DNA of 41,428 nucleotides, from NCBI GenBank assembly GCA_005799495.1, contig SYGP01000040.1:1-41428 (forward strand). Reading direction: 5' to 3'. The translations under genes and the position numbers were made by a program. Shown here piece after piece: positions 9,276-16,995 of this stretch. The notes below the pieces were generated by a model that saw nothing but the letters and a program-made list of their open reading frames with translations, did no database searches and was not told the origin of the DNA. The first letter of the stretch is position 1; each line of letters opens with the position of its first letter. Source of the stretch: Planctomycetia bacterium (lineage in GTDB: Bacteria; Planctomycetota; Phycisphaerae; Phycisphaerales; SM1A02).

Positions 9276-10418
9276 TCAGGGAAGAATGAGCATCGCGTCA
9301 CCGAAGGAGTAGAAGCGATACCCCTCGCGCTGCGCGATTGCGTAGACCCGCTTGAGCCGATCGAGTCCGATGAGGGCGCCCACAAGCGCGAGAAGCGTTG
9401 ACCTCGGCAGATGAAAGTTGGTCAACAGCCGGTTGGTCCAGCGGAAGTCGAACCCCGGTGCGATGAGGATGTCGGTCGTGTAGTCCAGTGCGGTGCGGTC
9501 ACCCAGGCCTGCTCCGACCCATTCGCGCGATTGGGCGAGGGCATCGCGCGGCAGCGGGTGCGGCAGCGACTCGAGCAGTCGAACCGAAGTCGTTCCCACA
9601 ACGAGGCTTGCGGCACTCACGCAGCGGTCGAGCGCACACAGTGCGGCGGCGCTCACTCGGCAGCGCTCCGAGTGCATCGGATGCGTTTCGAGCGTCGGCG
9701 CGTCCACCGGGCGGAAGGTGCCAGGTCCCACCTGCAGCTCGGTGCGGATCGTTGCAACCCCCTGTGCCGATATCCGTTGCAGGAGATCCGCCGTGAAGTG
9801 CAGCCCTGCGGTGGGAGCCGCGCAGCTCGGCAGATCGCTCCCGCGCGCGTAGACGGTCTGGTACTCACGGCGGTCCGCTTCATCTGCAGCAGCCGCAGCC
9901 AACGACTCCCCGCGCTGCTGCCGCGCCGCCAGTATGTAGGGAGGCAGCGGAGTCCAGCCAGCCGTGTTCCACGCCGCCGGAGCAGTCAGACCGCCGCACA
10001 TCGACACGACCCAGTGAACACCATCGCGCCGCTCGAGCCGCACCCTGACATCGATTTCGTCCGCTGGCGGCGTGAGGTGCAGGACATCGCCACAGGCAAA
10101 GTGCTTGGCGCCCCGAATCATCACTCGCCACAGCCCATCACTCGTTGGATCGACGAACAGCCCCTCGCATGTCCGCCCATCTCCATCGCGCGCGGCGAGA
10201 AAGCGCATCGCCTCGACGCGCGTCTCGTTCACGATCATCGCGCCCGCGGCATCGAGGTAGCCGACAATGTCGCGGACATGTCGGTGCTCGACGCGGTCCG
10301 CCGCGCGGTGCAGCACCAGCATGCGCGCCGAATCGCGCGGCTCTGCAGGATGCGTGGCGATGGACGCGGGATCCAGCGCATACTCGAGGTCGTCGGGCGT
10401 GACGGCGCTGGCGTTCAT
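9276..10418 (-). CDS. queA: S-adenosylmethionine:tRNA ribosyltransferase-isomerase
   Basis: Transfers and isomerises the ribosyl moiety of SAM onto 7-aminomethyl-7-deazaguanine in tRNA to make epoxyqueuosine. The start ATG at 10418 overlaps the fmt stop (ATGA). The 380-aa protein contains DSARMLVLHR, the N-x-T/N-E-T-R-V strand (MIVNETRVEAMRF), REYQTVYA, APTAGLHFTADLL and THPMHSERC, all typical of QueA. It is slightly longer than usual (about 345 aa) through small insertions. No other queuosine genes lie in the window. It forms a translation/tRNA block with def and fmt. Confidence 0.95.
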   Translation of the reverse strand: MNASAVTPDDLEYALDPASIATHPAEPRDSARMLVLHRAADRVEHRHVRDIVGYLDAAGAMIVNETRVEAMRFLAARDGDGRTCEGLFVDPTSDGLWRVMIRGAKHFACGDVLHLTPPADEIDVRVRLERRDGVHWVVSMCGGLTAPAAWNTAGWTPLPPYILAARQQRGESLAAAAADEADRREYQTVYARGSDLPSCAAPTAGLHFTADLLQRISAQGVATIRTELQVGPGTFRPVDAPTLETHPMHSERCRVSAAALCALDRCVSAASLVVGTTSVRLLESLPHPLPRDALAQSREWVGAGLGDRTALDYTTDILIAPGFDFRWTNRLLTNFHLPRSTLLALVGALIGLDRLKRVYAIAQREGYRFYSFGDAMLILP

Positions 10419-11455
10419 GGGGATGGATCGCCGTCCTTGGCTGGCATGCCCGGACAGGAAACGACCGCCCCCGCAGCAATCTTCCGACCGCGGCGAAACG
10501 CATCCCATGACATCACGCTTCCGCCGGGCGGTTGCACCTCGAGCAGTTCGATCGTGCCGCGCCCGCACTCCACATGACCGAGCGAAGTGATTTCGCCCGC
10601 ACGAGCAGTGGATGCAACGTCGTCCGCCGCCATTCGCGCCCGAAGAATGCGCAGCGGATGCTGCCCCACCGCCGCATCGACGCCGGGCCAGGGGCTGAGC
10701 CCATTGATCCTCGCGCACACCGCTTTGGCGTCGACGGCAAAGTCGACCCACGCATCCGCCCGCGAGAGTTTCGCGGCGCGCGTCACAAGACGCTCATCCT
10801 GTTGAACGCCACCGAGCGATTCGAGAGCGCGTGCTGCGCGCTGGTTTCGCGGCGTGTTCGAGTGCGCATCGAATGCCGCCCGCCACCGTCGCACGGTGTC
10901 GAGCAATGGCGCGCAGCCGAGCAGGCTGAGCCGATCATGCAGGTCGCCCGCAGTTTCCGCATCGCGCGGTTCCGTGGACGCTTCGGCGAAGACCGCGCCT
11001 GCATCGATTCGATCGGCGAGTCCGATCACCGTCACGCCAACGCGCGCATCGCCCGCCATCAGTGATCGTTGGATCGGCGCCGCACCGCGCCACGCGGGCA
11101 GCAGCGAACCATGCACATTCACGGCAGCAACTCCATCAAGCAGTTCCCGTCCAAGCCGCTGCCCGAATGCCACCACCACCAGGAGCGCTGCACCGGCGCC
11201 GCGAATGCGCGCCAGCGAGGCTCCCGACGACGCATCGTCCGTGCGTTCGAGCGGAAGCGCATTCGCAAGCGCCCATGCGCTGACTGGCGTCGGCGCGAGC
11301 GTCTGACCTCGCCCCGCCTTGCGGTCCGGCTGCGAGACGACACACGCCACATGCAACCCGAGTTCAGGCGCAGCCGTTCGCAGCGCTGCAAACGGCGCGA
11401 CCGCGAACGACCCACTCCCAAGCAGCACGACCGGCACGGGCTCCAAACCGCTCAA
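10415..11455 (-). CDS. fmt: Methionyl-tRNA formyltransferase
   Basis: Formylates initiator Met-tRNA using 10-formyl-tetrahydrofolate. The frame starts at TTG 11455, overlapping the def stop (TTGA); a GTG a few codons in is an alternative. The 346-aa protein has the formyltransferase core with the catalytic triad visible: Asn113 and His115 in NVHGSLLP and Asp151 in RIDAG. SQPDRKAGRG lies earlier. The C-terminal tRNA-binding domain includes INGLSPWPG and a run ending in LEVQPPGG. The def-fmt order is the common bacterial arrangement. Confidence 0.95.
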   Translation of the reverse strand: MSGLEPVPVVLLGSGSFAVAPFAALRTAAPELGLHVACVVSQPDRKAGRGQTLAPTPVSAWALANALPLERTDDASSGASLARIRGAGAALLVVVAFGQRLGRELLDGVAAVNVHGSLLPAWRGAAPIQRSLMAGDARVGVTVIGLADRIDAGAVFAEASTEPRDAETAGDLHDRLSLLGCAPLLDTVRRWRAAFDAHSNTPRNQRAARALESLGGVQQDERLVTRAAKLSRADAWVDFAVDAKAVCARINGLSPWPGVDAAVGQHPLRILRARMAADDVASTARAGEITSLGHVECGRGTIELLEVQPPGGSVMSWDAFRRGRKIAAGAVVSCPGMPAKDGDPSP

Positions 11456-11958
11456 TCCCCCTCCTCGAGCGCCTTCAACTTCTTGCGGTTGACCAGCCGG
11501 TCCATCACACTCATCCGGTCAATGATGAGAACGCCATCGAGGTGATCCATTTCATGCTGCCAGCAGCGCGCCATGAGTTCGCTTGACTCCATCCGAAAGG
11601 CGCGTCCATCCAAGTCGGTCGCCTCGATCTCCACGAATGGCTGCCGCCGTACCGAACCGCGAATGTTTGGCAAACTCAGGCATCCTTCCTCCTGCGCCTC
11701 CAGTGTGCCATCCACGCGGATGATGCGCGGATTGATGTACACGATCCCGCCCGCATCATCTTCTTCGTCATCTTCTCGCTGCGTCACGAAGAGTCGAAGG
11801 GACTCGCCGACCTGCGGCGCTGCCAACCCGTACCCATCCTCCTCATGCATGATGCGAATCATCTGCTCGGCAAGATCGCGGACTCGCCCGTCGATTTCGC
11901 CAATCGGTTCGGCGCGCCGCCGCAGCACCGGATGTGGATGCAGCACGAGGGCACGCAC
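11452..11958 (-). CDS. def: Peptide deformylase
   Basis: Metalloenzyme removing the N-formyl group from nascent proteins. The frame is open to 12123, but the conserved protein begins at GTG 11958 (VRALVLHPHPVLRRRAEPI), giving a 168-aa product of normal length. All three deformylase motifs are present: GYGLAAPQVG (about 42-51), EGCLSLP with metal ligand Cys93, and QHEMDHLDG with His135, Glu136 and His139. A TAAACT -10-like element sits 8 bases before the GTG and no Shine-Dalgarno is visible, consistent with a leaderless start. It is first in the run def-fmt-queA-murE-murF-mraY. Confidence 0.94.
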   Translation of the reverse strand: MRALVLHPHPVLRRRAEPIGEIDGRVRDLAEQMIRIMHEEDGYGLAAPQVGESLRLFVTQREDDEEDDAGGIVYINPRIIRVDGTLEAQEEGCLSLPNIRGSVRRQPFVEIEATDLDGRAFRMESSELMARCWQHEMDHLDGVLIIDRMSVMDRLVNRKKLKALEEGD

Positions 11959-11966
11959 GGGGCGGG

Positions 11967-11972
11967 AGTTTA
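11967..11972 (-). promoter_or_regulatory. -10-like element before def
   Basis: The minus strand reads CACTAAACT with TAAACT at 11972-11967, 8 bases before the GTG start. That is about where transcription itself would begin. No -35 is recognisable. Confidence 0.35.
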
Positions 11973-12015
11973 GTGCAGGTGGGGCAGAAGAATTGCCGCG
12001 CCACCTGCGATGCGC

Positions 12016-12021
12016 TACCCT
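12016..12021 (+). promoter_or_regulatory. -10-like element upstream of the TPR gene
   Basis: GCGCTACCCT with TACCCT at 12016-12021 matches the recurrent TAnnnT motif of this window, preceded by GC. It lies 52 bases before the TTG start, leaving a leader that carries a GGAG ribosome-binding site. No -35 recognised. Confidence 0.35.
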
Positions 12022-12073
12022 GTTCGATTCCGAGGAAGCGTTTCCCACGGAAAGGTTGTCGCGGAGACTCCCC

Positions 12074-13537
12074 TTGATCCTCCCCTGGAAGAAGAACGAC
12101 GGCGACAAGAAGGCGGTGTTCATCCCATCGCCTGAGAAGGCGAAGCTGTTCCTCGAACGCGCGGAGAAGGCGATCGCGCAGTCGGGTTTCGAGGTGGGTC
12201 TCTTTTACTTCGCGAACGCACTGAAGTTCGACCCCGCAAGCGTGCAGACGCTCGATGCCATGTGGGCGTGCGGAAGGCAGAACTTTCAGGGTGGCGGGAA
12301 GCCCGCCACGGGCGCGGAGGTGAAGCCTCTGGAGGGTCCGACCGCGATCGATCGGCTTGCCGTTGCAACGCTGCTCTGGATGCGCGACATGAACAATGTC
12401 GAGCGCGGTCTCGACATGCTCGGAGCGAGTGTGAAGGCGGAGGTGCCGCCCGTGGGCAGTTGGGCTGCACCCAAAGTCTTCAATCTGCTGAGCGTCGTGC
12501 TCCGCGACAAGCCGAATCGCAAATTGGTCCTGCGCGCCAAGGATCTGTTTGTGGAAGTGGGCGCGTGGGAAGAGGCGAAGCTCTGCATCGAGAAGGCGCT
12601 CGAGATGGATCCATCCGACACGAAGCTCGATCGAGAGTTCAAGCAGATTCTGGCGAATCGTGCGATGGTCGCAAGCGGCTTCGACCGCGATGGCGGCCGC
12701 GGCAACTTCCGTGACAATGTGAAAGACCTCGACAAGCAGCGCAGTCTCGAGGAGCAGGATGCGATCACGGGCAGCGTCGGTGCGGAGGAACGCAACCTCG
12801 AGCGTGCGAAGGCGGACTATGAGGCGAATCCGCGCTCTCCCGATGCGGTGCAGAAGTACTGCCTCGCGCTCAAGCGAACGGGCACTCCAGAGCACGAAGC
12901 CGCCGCCTTCAAGGTGTATCTCGCGGCGTATGAGGCACTCAAGGAGTACCGCTTCCGCATGGCGGCGGGCGACATCAAGATCGGGCGGGCACAGCGCCAT
13001 CTTGCCGCCGCAGAGGATGCAGCGACCAAGGCGCCCACGGACGCGGCCGCGCGCGCCAATGCGGATCGCCTGCGCAAGGCAGTGCTCGAACTTCAGGCGA
13101 CGGAGTTTCGCGAGCGTGTGCAGAACTATCCGTCCGATCGCGGCATGAAGGCAGAACTCGGTCGGATCCTGTTCGAACTCGGCAACTATGAGGAAGCGAT
13201 GGGTTGCCTGCAGGTCGCGAAGGAGGAACCGAAGATGCGCGTTTCCGCGGCGCACATGCTCGGACGATGCTTCGCGGCTTCGGACTGGCATGCGGAAGCG
13301 GTCGGTGAGTTCAAGGAAGCCGTCGCCGCACTCGATGTGACGAGTGCCGGGCGCGAGCAAGACATCCGCTACGACCTGATGCTGTCCCTGACCGAGTTGG
13401 CGAAGCTGGAACGCAGCGCGCAGCACGCGCGCGATGCGGCGGACATCTGCTCCGCCATCCTTCGCAAGGACATCAACTTCCGCGACATTCGCCAGCGCCG
13501 CAAGGATCTCGACGCACTGGTGAAGGAACTCTCCTGA
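12074..13537 (+). CDS. Tetratricopeptide-repeat protein
   Basis: About 487 aa, predicted soluble and highly helical, rich in Ala/Glu/Lys. The frame is open from 11573 across def, but the coding signal starts near TTG 12074 (LILPWKKND), with GGAG 8 bases upstream; TTG 12056 is an alternative. TPR-like helical pairs are visible near residues 20-55 (FLERAEKAIAQ ... FYFANALKFDPAS), 145-180 (KDLFVEVGAWEEAKLCIEKALEMDPS) and 355-420 (LGRILFELGNYEEAMGCLQVA). A charged central stretch (EERNLERAKADYE) may be a coiled coil. There is no signal peptide or transmembrane segment. The specific partner is unknown. kdsB follows after 20 bases and may be cotranscribed. Confidence 0.8.
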   Translation: MILPWKKNDGDKKAVFIPSPEKAKLFLERAEKAIAQSGFEVGLFYFANALKFDPASVQTLDAMWACGRQNFQGGGKPATGAEVKPLEGPTAIDRLAVATLLWMRDMNNVERGLDMLGASVKAEVPPVGSWAAPKVFNLLSVVLRDKPNRKLVLRAKDLFVEVGAWEEAKLCIEKALEMDPSDTKLDREFKQILANRAMVASGFDRDGGRGNFRDNVKDLDKQRSLEEQDAITGSVGAEERNLERAKADYEANPRSPDAVQKYCLALKRTGTPEHEAAAFKVYLAAYEALKEYRFRMAAGDIKIGRAQRHLAAAEDAATKAPTDAAARANADRLRKAVLELQATEFRERVQNYPSDRGMKAELGRILFELGNYEEAMGCLQVAKEEPKMRVSAAHMLGRCFAASDWHAEAVGEFKEAVAALDVTSAGREQDIRYDLMLSLTELAKLERSAQHARDAADICSAILRKDINFRDIRQRRKDLDALVKELS

Positions 13538-13557
13538 GCATCCTGGGCACCATTGGC

Positions 13558-14352
13558 ATGGCAACCACTGCGGAGAATTGCCCTCGGATCGCCGCCGTCA
13601 TTCCCGCCCGCATGAACTCCTCCCGCTTCCCCGGCAAGATGCTGGCGGACGCGACGGGGCGTCCGCTGATCCAACATGTCTGGGAACGCGCTCGAGCCTG
13701 CCCTCGCGTGCACGAAGTCATCATCGCCACCGACGATTCGCGCATTGCGTCGGCGTCGGGGCGGTTCGGCGCTCGCTGCATCATGACCCGCGCAGATCAC
13801 CCAAACGGCACTTGCCGCATCGCGGAGGCGATCGCGCAAGTCGATGCGGACATCATCGTGAATGTGCAGGGTGACGAACCAGAACTCGAACCAGGGCTCA
13901 TCACGGCAGCGATCGATGCGCTGATCGCCGATCCGGCAGCGGACATGTCGACCGTTGTATCGCCGTTCCTCCCCGGCGAGGACCCCGCCAATCCGAACAT
14001 CGTGAAGTGCGTCGTGGGCAGCACAGGGCGAGCCCTCTACTTTTCACGCGCGCTCATCCCTTTCGTGCGCGACGCCGGCAGCGAAGGCGCAGCAGCACCG
14101 CTCAAGCATGCCGGGCTCTATGTGTACCGACGGGAATTCCTGCCGCGGTTCGCAGCGCTCCCGCCAACGCAGCTGGAACGCACCGAACAACTCGAGCAAC
14201 TTCGGGCGCTCGAGCATGGCTTCGCCATCGCGGTTGCCCATGGCATCGCGGGCTCACACGGCATCGACACGCCAGAGCAATACGACGCGTTCGTCAGCCG
14301 CTGGAAGCGCCAACCGCAGGTTTCGGCGCAGGCTTCGCCGCCGCATCCCTGA
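13558..14352 (+). CDS. kdsB: 3-deoxy-manno-octulosonate cytidylyltransferase
   Basis: Activates Kdo as CMP-Kdo for lipopolysaccharide core synthesis, in the cytoplasm. The 264-aa protein has the N-terminal nucleotide-binding motif IPARMNSSRFPGKML. It also has IIATDDSRI, DHPNGTCRIAEA, NVQGDEPELEP and LERTEQLEQLRALEHG, a full KdsB signature. It is slightly longer than the typical 245-255 aa because of a tail (KRQPQVSAQASPPHP) whose codons overlap the end of the aminopeptidase gene on the other strand by 59 bp. Its presence implies a Kdo-containing outer-membrane glycolipid. Confidence 0.95.
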   Translation: MATTAENCPRIAAVIPARMNSSRFPGKMLADATGRPLIQHVWERARACPRVHEVIIATDDSRIASASGRFGARCIMTRADHPNGTCRIAEAIAQVDADIIVNVQGDEPELEPGLITAAIDALIADPAADMSTVVSPFLPGEDPANPNIVKCVVGSTGRALYFSRALIPFVRDAGSEGAAAPLKHAGLYVYRREFLPRFAALPPTQLERTEQLEQLRALEHGFAIAVAHGIAGSHGIDTPEQYDAFVSRWKRQPQVSAQASPPHP

Positions 14353-16960
14353 TTGTCTTCGCCCACTCGCGTGCGCGGTCGCGAGCACGCGGGTCGCGAT
14401 CACTTGCCGCGATCGCATCGATGTCCGGCAGCGCCTCGCGTGCGCCGAGCTTTGCGAGCGCTTCGCCCGCTGCATCGCGCGCACGAAGTTCAGGGTCGGT
14501 CAGCCACCGCATGCACAGCCGCACTGTTTCCGCACGCTGCGCGGTGTCCGAGCTGCCGCGCGCCAACTCCGCCAGCGTGCCGATCGCAGTGGAACGCATC
14601 CGATCCATGAAGCCAAGCTGCGCGAGCGACTCCACCCGCGCATGCAGTTCGCTCAGCTGCAGCGCACTGATGGTTTCGAGCGCAGCGATCCGCACGCGTT
14701 CGCTCGGAATGCCTTGCTCGAGCATCCGCTCGAGCCCGCTGCGCAGCGCTGCATCGCCTTGGAGTGCCGTGCGCTGCTCGGAAAAGTCAACTCCGCCGAG
14801 CCGCCGCAGCGCCTCGCACGCACTCGTCCGAACCGCGTAGCCATGCTCGCGCTGCAGGGCGTCGGTCAGGCGCGCACGCGACTGCTCGAACGGCACCGCG
14901 CCCATGCTTGCAGCGATGGATGCGCGCACCGTCGCGGAACAGTCCTTCTCCGCCTCTGCCGGCGGCTTCCCGAGCGCGGGCACCACCAAGCGATCGAACA
15001 GCGTTGTCATGGATTCCCGTGCGCTCGGCGACCCGTAGGCAGCGATTGCCTCGACCGCCTCACTTCGGAGCGAGGCGCGCACGCCCGAATCTGCCGCCAC
15101 CGCTGCGAGCGCCTCGAGCGCGCTCGGCGACTCGCGCTTAGCAAGCGCACGCGCAGCCTGACGCCGCGCAGCCGAGGTGGGACCTGCGCGAAGCTGCTCG
15201 ATCAGCCATGCATCAGGCAGGTCCACCGAGAGCACCTTGAGCACATCGAGCATCGGATCGACCGCGACCATCGTCGGTGGACCATCGAGCTCCACCTCGC
15301 GCACGGACGCTGCGCCATCGACCGACACCGCCACGGTGCGATCTCCGCTCGCGGTGCGGACGACGACTGGCAAGTCGAATCGCATCCAAGGTGCCGCTGC
15401 GTTGCGCATCGATTGCGTCACCTCGATGCGCAGCCGACGCGGTGCAGGGTCGTACGACGCCTTCACGCCGATCTCGGGACTTCCAGGACGGAAGCACCAC
15501 TGCTCGAAGAACTCCTCGAGGCTCGATCCGCTCACCTCCTCGAGGCAGCGGCGAAAGTCCGCCGTTTCCGCCAATCGTCCGCCGAAGCGCTTGAAATACA
15601 GATGAACGCCTCGGAAGAACGCATCGTCGCCGAGTCGGCGACGAAGCATGTGCAGCACAGATGCACCCTTGGGATACGGGTTCGCACTGCGGCGAAATGT
15701 CTCGCCGGGTGACCCGTACACACGCGAGCACATCGCCTGCGGCATGACAGCGGGCGTTCCCACCGGCGCGGCCGAGTCGGTGCCGGCGATACCCGCGCTG
15801 CCGAGCATCTGGTCGTAGTAGCCGTCGACTCCGTCGCGCTCCTCCATCCAAAGGGCAGTGCCGTAGGTCGCCCACCCCTCGTTCAGCCACAGGTGCTCCC
15901 AACTCCTGCAGGTGATCAGATCACCCGTCCACTGATGACAGAGTTCATGCGAGATCAAACCATCGAGATCGCCCTCGATGAGCGATGTCGAATCGAGCAG
16001 CGCCCCCGCATTCATCGTCGTTGCAGATGTGTTCTCCATGCCCCCTGCGGCAAAGTTGCGAACCACCAGTTGGTCGTAGCGAGCCCACGGATACGCGACG
16101 CCGAAGACGCGCTCAAAAACCTTCATCATGCGATCAGTGTTGGCGTAGGTATCGCGCGCGAATGCGGCGTGATCGGGGCGCGTCCAGACCGCCATCGGAA
16201 CTCCGCTGAGCGGCGCGGCGAGCTCGGTGCGCTGGAAGTTCCCAGCGACGAGCGACACCAGATACGGCACATGCGGCTCGTCCTGGACCCAGTGCCACAC
16301 CTCACGCTTTCCGAGTGACTCATGTTTGGCAAGCCTGCCGTTCCCACTGACCGCCACGCCTTGCGGCACATCGACGATCAGTTCTGTGGCCAGTCGCACA
16401 TTGGGAAAGTCGTGGACGGGGAACCAGTGATGATTGCTCTGCGGCTGCCCTTGCGTGTGAACCTCCGCCGCGACCGCTGGCGCGCCATCCGTTGTCGGAA
16501 GCGCAGGCGAAAATGTCATCCCCCGGCGCGGATCGCGCACTCGGTAATCGATTCGGACTCGATGATCCTCGGCGGCAGCGTCGCCTGCGCCCCCGAAGTG
16601 CGGACCAACCGGATCCGCGAGCCGCACCTGCAGGACATCATCGGCATGGGACCACTCCAGTGTGCGCCCCTTGCCGCCGACCTCCTGGACCGCGGCGACT
16701 TCCATGTCACCCGCATCGAGCCGCAGCGTCTCGACGCGTTGCCCCGCCGCGCGAAATGTGTAAACCGCAGAACCCACGAACGACGGGTCATCGAGATCCT
16801 CAAAGCGCAGCGACACCTCCACGCGCCGCCACTCCACCTGTGGATCGGGCGGAAAGTGCTCGCGGGGTTCATCTGCGGCGAGCGCCCATGCGACCGCTGC
16901 AACACTGGCCCCCACGAGAGACCCGAACAAACACGACCGAAATGGAAGGCTCATGCGCAT
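14294..16960 (-). CDS. M1-family zinc aminopeptidase with C-terminal HEAT-like repeats, exported
   Basis: Zinc metallopeptidase removing N-terminal residues. The start ATG at 16960 has AGGAG 10 bases upstream and gives MRMSLPFRSC plus a hydrophobic segment ending AWALAADE, a Sec signal peptide. The protein is 888 aa. The exopeptidase motif is GGMEN (306-310, a GAMEN variant). Zinc ligands His338, His342 and Glu361 lie in HELCH-x18-E with catalytic Glu339, and the later YPKGASVLHML carries the family's conserved Tyr. From about residue 600 to the end, Ala/Arg-rich helical repeats (for example ARRQAARALAKRESPSALEAL) look like HEAT repeats. This replaces the usual ERAP1-like C-terminal domain. 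It is divergent from pyrG with only 35 bases between starts. Confidence 0.92.
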   Translation of the reverse strand: MRMSLPFRSCLFGSLVGASVAAVAWALAADEPREHFPPDPQVEWRRVEVSLRFEDLDDPSFVGSAVYTFRAAGQRVETLRLDAGDMEVAAVQEVGGKGRTLEWSHADDVLQVRLADPVGPHFGGAGDAAAEDHRVRIDYRVRDPRRGMTFSPALPTTDGAPAVAAEVHTQGQPQSNHHWFPVHDFPNVRLATELIVDVPQGVAVSGNGRLAKHESLGKREVWHWVQDEPHVPYLVSLVAGNFQRTELAAPLSGVPMAVWTRPDHAAFARDTYANTDRMMKVFERVFGVAYPWARYDQLVVRNFAAGGMENTSATTMNAGALLDSTSLIEGDLDGLISHELCHQWTGDLITCRSWEHLWLNEGWATYGTALWMEERDGVDGYYDQMLGSAGIAGTDSAAPVGTPAVMPQAMCSRVYGSPGETFRRSANPYPKGASVLHMLRRRLGDDAFFRGVHLYFKRFGGRLAETADFRRCLEEVSGSSLEEFFEQWCFRPGSPEIGVKASYDPAPRRLRIEVTQSMRNAAAPWMRFDLPVVVRTASGDRTVAVSVDGAASVREVELDGPPTMVAVDPMLDVLKVLSVDLPDAWLIEQLRAGPTSAARRQAARALAKRESPSALEALAAVAADSGVRASLRSEAVEAIAAYGSPSARESMTTLFDRLVVPALGKPPAEAEKDCSATVRASIAASMGAVPFEQSRARLTDALQREHGYAVRTSACEALRRLGGVDFSEQRTALQGDAALRSGLERMLEQGIPSERVRIAALETISALQLSELHARVESLAQLGFMDRMRSTAIGTLAELARGSSDTAQRAETVRLCMRWLTDPELRARDAAGEALAKLGAREALPDIDAIAASDRDPRARDRAREWAKTIRDAAAKPAPKPAVGASSG

Positions 16961-16984
16961 CTTGTACCCACTCCTGCCCATGAG

Positions 16985-16990
16985 TACGAT
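16985..16990 (+). promoter_or_regulatory. -10-like element before pyrG
   Basis: TACGAT at 16985-16990, 5 bases before the pyrG ATG, inside the 35-bp gap between the divergent starts. If used, the transcript would be leaderless or nearly so. No -35 recognised. Confidence 0.3.
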
Positions 16991-16995
16991 GGGGC

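Noticed and set aside
11843-13564. 573-aa minus-strand frame opposite the TPR gene
   Set aside because: Antisense shadow; spans two real genes and has no recognisable domain.
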